Both the position numbers and the translations under genes were made by a program. Of a DNA stretch of 64,000 nt, positions 57,607 through 64,000 are shown in pieces. The DNA comes from Sarcomyxa edulis (taxonomy: Eukaryota; Basidiomycota; Agaricomycetes; Agaricales; Mycenaceae). Under the pieces are notes generated by a model that saw only the letters and a program-made list of their open reading frames with translations, searched no databases and had not been told where the DNA came from. Numbering within the stretch: the first letter of the stretch is position 1; every line of letters begins with the position of its first letter. Location of the stretch: contig QUOL01000008.1 in NCBI GenBank assembly GCA_009761415.1, positions 186,001 through 250,000 on the forward strand, in the 5' to 3' direction.

Positions 57607-58703
57607 ATGGCATTGCTATCGTCCTTGGTCTTTGCAGTCTCTCTGCTAGTCAACGTCTACGCAAATCCCGTCGCATTGGAAAAGCGAGCATCTCCGCAAG
57701 GTATCGACGTCTCAGACTTCCAACCGAATGTAGCTTGGTCCACGGTCAAAGCGAACGGTGTCTCATTTGCTTACATCAAAGCCACTGAAGGCACCAGTGA
57801 GTGACGTTCCTCAGAATCTGACTACGCATATCCGATGCCATTCTTCACAGCGTTCATCAGCTCGACATTCTCTAGCCAATACATAGGCGCTACCAACGCT
57901 GGGTTCATCCGAGGTGCATACCACTTCGCACATCCTGATTCGTCCTCGGGAGCTACGCAAGCCAAATTCTTCCTCGCACACGGCGGTGGATGGTCCGCAG
58001 ATGGGATCACATTGCCTGGTGCACTCGATATTGAATGTGAGAGTGTTCAAAAGTCATTGCTATCCTAAACCAATCGTTCTTACTTCATCGTAGACAACCC
58101 AAACGGTGCTGAATGTTATGGTCTCAGCGCCGCAGGCATGGTATCGTGGATCACTGATTTTTCGAACACCTACCACGCCTCCACCGGAAGGTAGCTACAA
58201 CGTACTCTTCATTGATTTTCATCGGGCTAGAGCTCAGCCTTTTCTCTTCAGATTCCCTGGCAAGTTGACACGCTAAAATCCATATTCTTATATTGATCTC
58301 CGTGTTTTCAGTGATTTATAGTACCACAGATTGGTGGACTGTGAGTACTTGACTCGAAATATTTACGAAACTGGCTCAAATTCCTGCAGACGTGTACGGG
58401 AAATAGTGCTGCGTTCGGGTCGAACAACCCTCTGTGGCTTGCTCGATATGCATCCACCATCGGAACATTGCCTGCTGGCTGGAGGTAAGTCAACCTCGCG
58501 ATACCTGGAAGCGTTTAACCCTTATATCGCGATCGTAGTTTTGCGACATTCTGGCAATATGCAGACTCGGGACCCAATCCAGGAGATCAGGATGTATTTG
58601 AAGGAAGCGCGGCAAGGCTGACCGCGTGAGTGCCCCGAAAATTCCTTCCTTTTCATCACAAGGCCCTTAACCCGTTTGTAGTCTTGCCCTAGGTTCCGGT
58701 TGA
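57607..58703 (+). CDS. GH25 muramidase (Chalaropsis-type lysozyme), secreted
   Basis: A signal peptide ([19 protein letters not shown]) and a short pro-region ending in KR (VALEKR, a Kex2-type site) precede the mature start. GH25 landmarks: [46 protein letters not shown] (catalytic acidic pair region), then [11 protein letters not shown] and [15 protein letters not shown]. These enzymes cut bacterial peptidoglycan, so roles in feeding or antibacterial defence are likely. Splicing is unusual: an 8-nt exon (58252-58259) encoding the FPV junction is followed by a GC-AG intron (58260-58311). The last exon ends ALALGSG at 58703. Confidence 0.85.
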
Positions 58704-59127
58704 TGCTTGTGTTATGTTACAATGAATACCATTTGTACTTCCGAACCTGTTTACATCTGCAATTAGCTCACTCGTGGTCTGAGGCCTGATCTCCCGGCCC
58801 ACCTGATAGGCCATCTTTACGAGCATTTCGTCACTCCAATCTTCCACTTCGATACTTGATCTGCTGACCCATTGCCAGGCAGTTCGAGAGACGCAAAGCT
58901 GGTTTAGCAGAGTTGAGCTTTGAACCTTTGAACCTCGTTAGGTTCCGTCGCCAATGGGATACACACCGCAGCCACCGATGTCAATCCACTCAGGAGACCG
59001 AAACGCTCACGTTATGCTGGAAGAAAATATAGCTAATGGTGATACAAGGTCATACAAATACACAAGAAATCGACGTTCACGTTGGTATGTAGTCAGGAGC
59101 ATATGTCTCAACATCTCCGATTCCACA
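58704..59127. other. Convergent spacer, no gene seen
   Basis: Nothing recognised between GH25 and the coiled-coil gene. Confidence 0.4.
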
Positions 59128-60577
59128 CTACTTCGGGCTAATACTGGTAATAAGTGGAGGCAGCAATTTGCGTGCGCCCTGGGATGATGTTCCCTTCGAT
59201 GACTTCGACAGCGGTGTCGGAACCATAAGGAACGGGACCTACCGCCGTTGGAAATGACCATGCTAAGATGTTCGATGCTGAGAAACGGGGAAGAAAGATA
59301 CGCACGTACCCCAATATGAGCCATAAACCTATTCAGGTTGAGTTCCCGGGATTCAATATCTCCAGGATCTTCAGGAGTCTCCTTACTTTTGTTCTTCTTC
59401 TTGTCTTTCTTCTTGTTCGTAGGAGTCGTCGTCGCTGGAGAAGCGACCGGGCTTGACTTCTCTTCTTCGGTGGATGATGGTGGAGTCGCGTTCCCTTCCA
59501 ACCCATACTCTTTCACGAGGGTGCTAGCATCGCTGGGGCTGAGTTTGAAGAGACTTCCAAGGTCGCGAGGGAACAAGGGAGAAGGTGTTGGGGGCTCAAG
59601 ATGGACTGTAGATCCAACTTCTACAGAGGTTATACCTCCCGAGGCGACAGTAGAGATAGGTGTCGGTGTCGGGCCATCGGGTACAACAGGAGTTGGTGGC
59701 ACCAAAGCGTTGCTTGATGCTGCTGAGACACGCACCGGTGATTGGGCAGAAGCGGGGAGGGGACGGAGTAGAGGTCGAAGAGGGGTAGTCAGAGATGTTG
59801 AGCGTAGGGTCGCATTGTAGCGCCGAGCCTCACTGCACAAACAGGATTTGCGTAAGAAAACGTAAGATAGAAACTATCATGTGAGCATTCACGAATTATG
59901 AAGGCTGGTTTGGACTTCCAAAATTTGACGTTTGTGCGTTTTGACTTGCTGACGCAATTGGTTAGGTATATGTACCTCGAGCTACGTGTAAATTGTAAGC
60001 TCTGCAAGTAAAGTCCTGGGAGGGTACGACTGACCTGGGCACGAACTCGCTCCTTCACCTCTTTCTGGACAATCTCCTGAATCATGGCATACGCCCGAGT
60101 TTTGAGATGCTCAGATAGGTCTTCCTTCAAGACATTGTCTAAGAGCTTCTGCGCCTCCTCCATGCGTGCCTCTTGGCATGCAATCTGGTTCTGCAGCTCG
60201 ATACGTAACATAGCGATCTACAGGTATAATCCCGGGTCGTCGATAACACGACACGCACAGACATACAGAAAGAATCGAACCTGGTTTCTGGCTTCCACAG
60301 CTGGCCCCAAAGATGCGGCTTTAGCAGTTTGTTCGCCGAGAGAGTCAAACGTAGCGCCGAGAGCACTGAGTGTGAGTTTCATAGTCGCCAGCAAGTCCCC
60401 AACGACGATGATATCAGATGAGACGCTGCCAGACAAAGCTGCAGACTGGGACAGAGACGATCCCGAGCCTGATAGTGGTGTTGCACATGTCAAACAGTTC
60501 AAAGATCCAGGAATAACAAGAGAGGGTCTCCGGGAGGATGTGGATGCATCGGGAGTCGGGGGGACGTTGGCAGTCAT
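59128..60577 (-). CDS. Coiled-coil protein, uncharacterised
   Basis: Start MTANVPPTPDASTSSRRPSL, with several introns. The central helical part (MLRIELQNQIACQEARMEEA, then LLDNVLKEDLSEHLKTRAYA and EIVQKEVKERVRAQ) looks like a coiled coil. It is followed by a Pro/Ser/Thr linker with LGSLFKLSPSDASTLVKEYG, a Lys-rich run (KKKDKKKNKSKE), and the conserved-looking end ESRELNLNRFMAHIGVPFLM to ISPK. I do not recognise a characterised family. The MAHIG ending seems shared with other Agaricomycete proteins by memory only. The start could lie further upstream. Confidence 0.65.
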
Positions 60578-61290
60578 ATTCAGGATGGGGGACGAGAACA
60601 AGATAGGTCTTAGGGTATTTGGGGCGAGAGCGGTGCGATAGGAAGGTTCTCGTTCAACGTGTTCCGCAGGAGGCGCTAGAAAGAGCACGCGGCACAAGCA
60701 TAACCTTAACTATCTCTGTACGCACCAGATTTGATGTATTCCGGCCCACGTGTAGCATAAAGCCTGTAGCAGCAAGAAACGGGATGCGGAACAACACGTT
60801 GAACATGACACATTATCTAGTTCGACACAAGACACCTAGTAAATGTTACCAATTTTGGCGTTGCATATCGAGTTCGTCGATGTTGCCAAAGAGTTACCGG
60901 AGATTTGTAGCAAAAGTACGTGAGCGTTCAGCCGCAAGATGAATTCGATATAGTTCGAAGTTGGTTCGAAGCCCTCCGAGTCAGTGTTCCATGAAAATTT
61001 TGTCGAATCCTTTTTCTATCTCACTCCGATAGCTTATCCAGGCCAATGCGACGCAGTCTGATAGTTTGAGATTTCGCCGAGAATTTACGTCGATTGATTG
61101 ATATGAGGAGGAAGAGACGTGGAACTTGAGCTGGAAGTGACTCGGAGGAGGACAAGAGTCGATGCAAATTGCTTGACGCTTGCCACGAGGCACAAACCCA
61201 ATGTCGCCCACCTTCAATAAGGGCAAGCAATCTGACACAGCCTCTTCCGTTGATTGCGAGAAACAAGAAAGACCAAAGAAAGACAAGTAG
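60578..61290. other. Intergenic region left of the MITE
   Basis: No supported gene. Confidence 0.4.
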
Positions 61291-61298
61291 GTACTTGT
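61291..61298. repeat. Target-site duplication, left
   Basis: GTACTTGT directly before the left terminal inverted repeat; identical to 61838-61845. Confidence 0.85.
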
Positions 61299-61837
61299 TA
61301 GTGATGTGCCGGCCCGGCTTTGGCCTGGAAGCCCCGGCTTTGGCCCGGCCTGGCACGGCTTTGGCTTTCGAGAATCTCAGGCCGGGCCAAAGCCAAAACT
61401 CGGGGCTTGGCTTTGGCCTGAGACGGCCTGAGCCGCGGCCTGGAGGGGGTCGGGGGGATTTTTTTTGCAGAGCATGGTCCATTATTTTCCGCGAGGCTTG
61501 TCATATATCAGAGCTGAACCCGCATAAAACATCTGTTAAACTCACGTTCGAATCATTTTCTGCCACGAAAATGTCACAGTGCGTCACATGATATCTCGTT
61601 CAAATTTTCGGCCACTTTTTTTTCTGTCCGAATCGCGAAAGCGAGGCATTTTAACCCCATCCAAAACTTGATATGAACTTACCCCCAGGCCCCGGCCTGA
61701 CGGCTTGGCTCGGGCCTCTGTGAGCTCAGGCCGGGCCAAAGCCCTCCCAGGCCGTGAACTTTGGCCCGGCTTGGCCCGGCCTACATTGTCACGGCCCGGC
61801 TTGGCCCACGGCCTGAGGCCGGGCCAGCACATCACTA
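61299..61837. mobile_element. Non-autonomous hAT-like MITE (539 bp)
   Basis: Terminal inverted repeats of 19 bases: TAGTGATGTGCCGGCCCGG at the left end and its reverse complement with one mismatch at the right end. A perfect 8-bp direct duplication (GTACTTGT) flanks it at 61291-61298 and 61838-61845. The 8-bp duplication and the TAGxGATG-like ends fit the hAT superfamily. Sub-terminal regions are dense in GGCCCGGC/GGCCTG repeats on both sides, and the middle is AT-rich and has no transposase. Confidence 0.88.
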
Positions 61838-61845
61838 GTACTTGT
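61838..61845. repeat. Target-site duplication, right
   Basis: GTACTTGT directly after the right terminal inverted repeat. Confidence 0.85.
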
Positions 61846-62047
61846 AACTTGAGTCAGTTAGAAAAGAAGTATATCGAGACCATAGAGCTCCTTAAACACA
61901 GTACTGGCAGACACATCGCAGTTGTCAGTTCGGGTTTGAGTGTATGAGCGTTGTAAACGTCACAGGTACCGAGAGAATGTTACATTGAAAGACGAGGCAT
62001 ATCATTTGATAGCATAAGACAAGCATCTTTTCGCGCGACGGATCATC

Positions 62048-63453
62048 TCAATCTGCGTCCACATCTGCCGGTGCTACCAGTTCGTATCCTTCGAGTGGTT
62101 GTAACGTCACCGTGAGCGAAGCTCTGATCTTCAGGTGGTCGGCACCAAAATAACGCTGGCTCTCGAAGCTCCACCTATATAGAATTTGACTCAGCCAACG
62201 CTTCGCAAGCCATCGAGCAAGACAGATTGGGAGCTTACTCTAAATTGCCTCTGAGCCAATGTCCGATACCTTCTACGTATCGTGCAACATTTTCATCAAC
62301 AGCTGGACTCCAGGAGGGTAGCTTGGTCTTAGCCAGCATATATCGGTCGACCATATCCTTAAATAGTACGCCGACATGATCTGATGCTGCTTGCAAGTCC
62401 ATGCTCTTGTCATTCATGAGAACTGTCAGGATGTTGTTGCCGCCATGACCCATGGCTCGTTCCCTGAGGAAATTAGACTAAGTCAGACTCGATGAGACAC
62501 TGTAAGAGACGGACTAACATCTTGTATGAGTATAGGTCATTGGCCCAGCAGACTCCATCGACGCCTGCCCAATATATCTCCTTGAAAGTAGGGTCTTCTA
62601 GCACTTCGTCAGGAAGGTCGATTCCCAGGACAGGTTCAATGAGCCCGAAGCCAAGGCGAACTATACAAAAAACGACCGTCAAGAGTCCTCTCTTATGGAT
62701 CATGGAGCACTATATTCACCAGCGCTGTTTTCCCTCCGTAATTTGATGTACGAGTCGAGATCGAGCACTTTACCGTCGTAGCGTAGATCAGCTTCTTTCG
62801 ACACAGCCTCAACGTAGCTGTGGAATTCATCTAGAAAGCGCCGTGCTGAATTTGGTCCTGCAAGACGAAGAAAGCGGCCTCGGAATCTTTGATCTGAGCA
62901 TCAGCCAGGAATTATCAGGGTACCGTGTGGAAGAGAAGAACTTACTCTTTTGCGATCTTCGAGAAAGGCGAGCCGTCACCCCAGTCAGAAAACATAGCCT
63001 TGGTAAATGATTCTCCAATGACACGTGTCTTATCTCCAGTTTGGACATCGCTGACCTCGTCGATGAGAAAGCTATACAATTTGGAGAAGGTGAGACGAGA
63101 GAAATTATGCCGCACAAAGAGCCGCAAGATAACACTCACAGGATGTTCAGGAAGTCACAGACCTAGGCATAAACGCAAGCAGTTGAGACCCACAAAAAAT
63201 AGAGAGAGGATATGATTTCACATACCGTTCTGAACTGCTCGCAGCCCGCATACGGATAGGTATGGGACGCAAGTAGCTCACTAGAAGTAATGACGAGATG
63301 TGTTCGTTTCCTGTCGGTAAGCACATCATTGTGGCTCGAAGCCCAGGCAGCTGATTCTGACCCTGCGGTCTCGTAGTAGGGGTTGGTAGACCCTTCCCAT
63401 GGACACATGGCGAGGAGATCAGGTAGAGTGAGGTGTAAGGGTTGGAGGCTCAT
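62048..63453 (-). CDS. Sesquiterpene synthase (class I terpene cyclase)
   Basis: Start [20 protein letters not shown] at 63453; the stop follows ...VAPADVDAD at 62048. The metal-binding motif reads DEVSD (in [10 protein letters not shown]), corresponding to the Asp-rich motif of basidiomycete cyclases. The second motif is NDLYSYKME, completed across an intron ([18 protein letters not shown]), which gives a full NSE triad. The pyrophosphate-sensor region and the final helix are present ([17 protein letters not shown]). It converts farnesyl diphosphate to a sesquiterpene; the product cannot be told from sequence. No obvious P450 or other biosynthetic partner in the window, so a cluster, if any, would extend to the right. 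TATA box at about 63523-63529. Confidence 0.9.
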
Positions 63454-63522
63454 AGCGGAATATGTTACGCTTTGGCTGGTTGGAGGGGACACTTGGGTTG
63501 AAGAACCGTTGGAAAAGGCGGC

Positions 63523-63529
63523 TTATATA
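63523..63529 (-). promoter_or_regulatory. TATA box of the terpene synthase gene
   Basis: TATATAA on the minus strand, about 70 bases before the start codon. Confidence 0.5.
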
Positions 63530-64000
63530 GCACGGTGAAGAGTTTAGATTCCTGAAAGCGATGGAGAGGTGTGGCGCGCGTTCAAGGTACTACAATCCCG
63601 ATGGACCTACCTTGCCAATGGAGTCATCCTTAAATATAGGTGTACCCTTCAGGGGAAAAACGGTGCATAGTGTCCCCTCATATGCCAAATACTAGCTCCA
63701 CGCTTTGATCATCATCACTGTACTCACCGCATAATGAAAAGGCAAAAGGAGGACGTCCGGGTTGTACAAGGTGCACCCGACGGCAACGCAATCAATCATC
63801 TCCATATGAGCGCCCGTATGAATTTGTACGCGGAGAACCTATACACTCGGTAAGCAGATGAGGCTTCCCATGAAGATGACAACATTGCAAAACCTAAGTT
63901 CCGATTTGAAAACCGCGCGGGGAAGAATCTGTATATATCATGGTAAACTTAAAGGTCTTTCCGGTGTGATAGGGAGACAAAGACTTTCAAATGGGAAGTG
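63530..64000. other. Promoter side of the terpene synthase; no gene seen
   Basis: No supported coding region up to the window edge. Confidence 0.4.

Noticed and set aside
60950..60980. GGTTCGAAG string suggesting a tRNA B box
   Set aside because: No matching stem and no A box at the right distance.
61021..61835. Gly/Pro/Ala/Arg-rich frames in the GC-rich element
   Set aside because: They are the product of GGCCCGGC-type repeats inside the MITE, present on both strands.
62048..63453. Terpene biosynthetic gene cluster
   Set aside because: Only the synthase is visible; the left neighbours are a MITE and a coiled-coil gene, with no P450, oxidoreductase or transporter in the window.

Overview
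The window looks like a chromosome segment of a mushroom-forming basidiomycete (Agaricomycetes). Genes are split by many short GT-AG introns of about 50-65 bp, codon use shows no strong bias, and the recognisable genes are basidiomycete or general fungal types: a three-RRM/three-MLLE Rrm4-type RNA-binding protein, Tup1, Yvh1, Spc25, GPI8, an HCNGP/SAP30BP-like protein, a hydroxyquinol-type intradiol dioxygenase, a GH27 alpha-galactosidase, a GH25 muramidase and a basidiomycete sesquiterpene synthase. I saw no convincing tRNA, rRNA or CRISPR array.

Layout. From 1 to 28.1 kb lies a lineage-specific block with eleven full-length copies (A-K, on both strands) of one small three-exon kinase-like family of about 303-344 residues. 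All copies share the same two intron positions. Inserted among them is an inverted pair of paralogous genes (8404-9974 minus; 21741-23353 plus) whose product carries a possible PD-(D/E)XK nuclease signature. The rrm4 gene also sits in this block (12840-15819 minus). From 28.3 to 34.7 kb the content is mostly conserved housekeeping or metabolic genes: spc25, an intradiol dioxygenase, a conserved hypothetical and yvh1. From 34.7 to 42.9 kb the region is poor in conserved genes. It holds a MYND-finger gene, an unrecognised multi-exon gene, a direct repeat of about 500 bp separated by about 5 kb, and a decayed relic of the kinase family.

From 43 to 64 kb come tup1, a divergent twelfth kinase-like copy that has lost its catalytic Asp (L), gpi8 and the HCNGP-like gene transcribed divergently from an 87-bp spacer, an unrecognised Agaricomycete-type gene, the GH27 gene, the GH25 gene, a coiled-coil protein gene, a non-autonomous hAT-like MITE with a perfect 8-bp target duplication, and the terpene synthase.

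The most interesting part is the kinase-like array with its embedded inverted nuclease-like pair. It shows recent duplication including 3' flanks, a mosaic copy, a pseudokinase copy, a relic, recurring ACGCGT boxes close to many start codons, and a recurring element just after the stop codons. Its function is not evident from sequence. Rapid birth and death of the copies is what I can support; a role in conflict, recognition or signalling is only a hypothesis.
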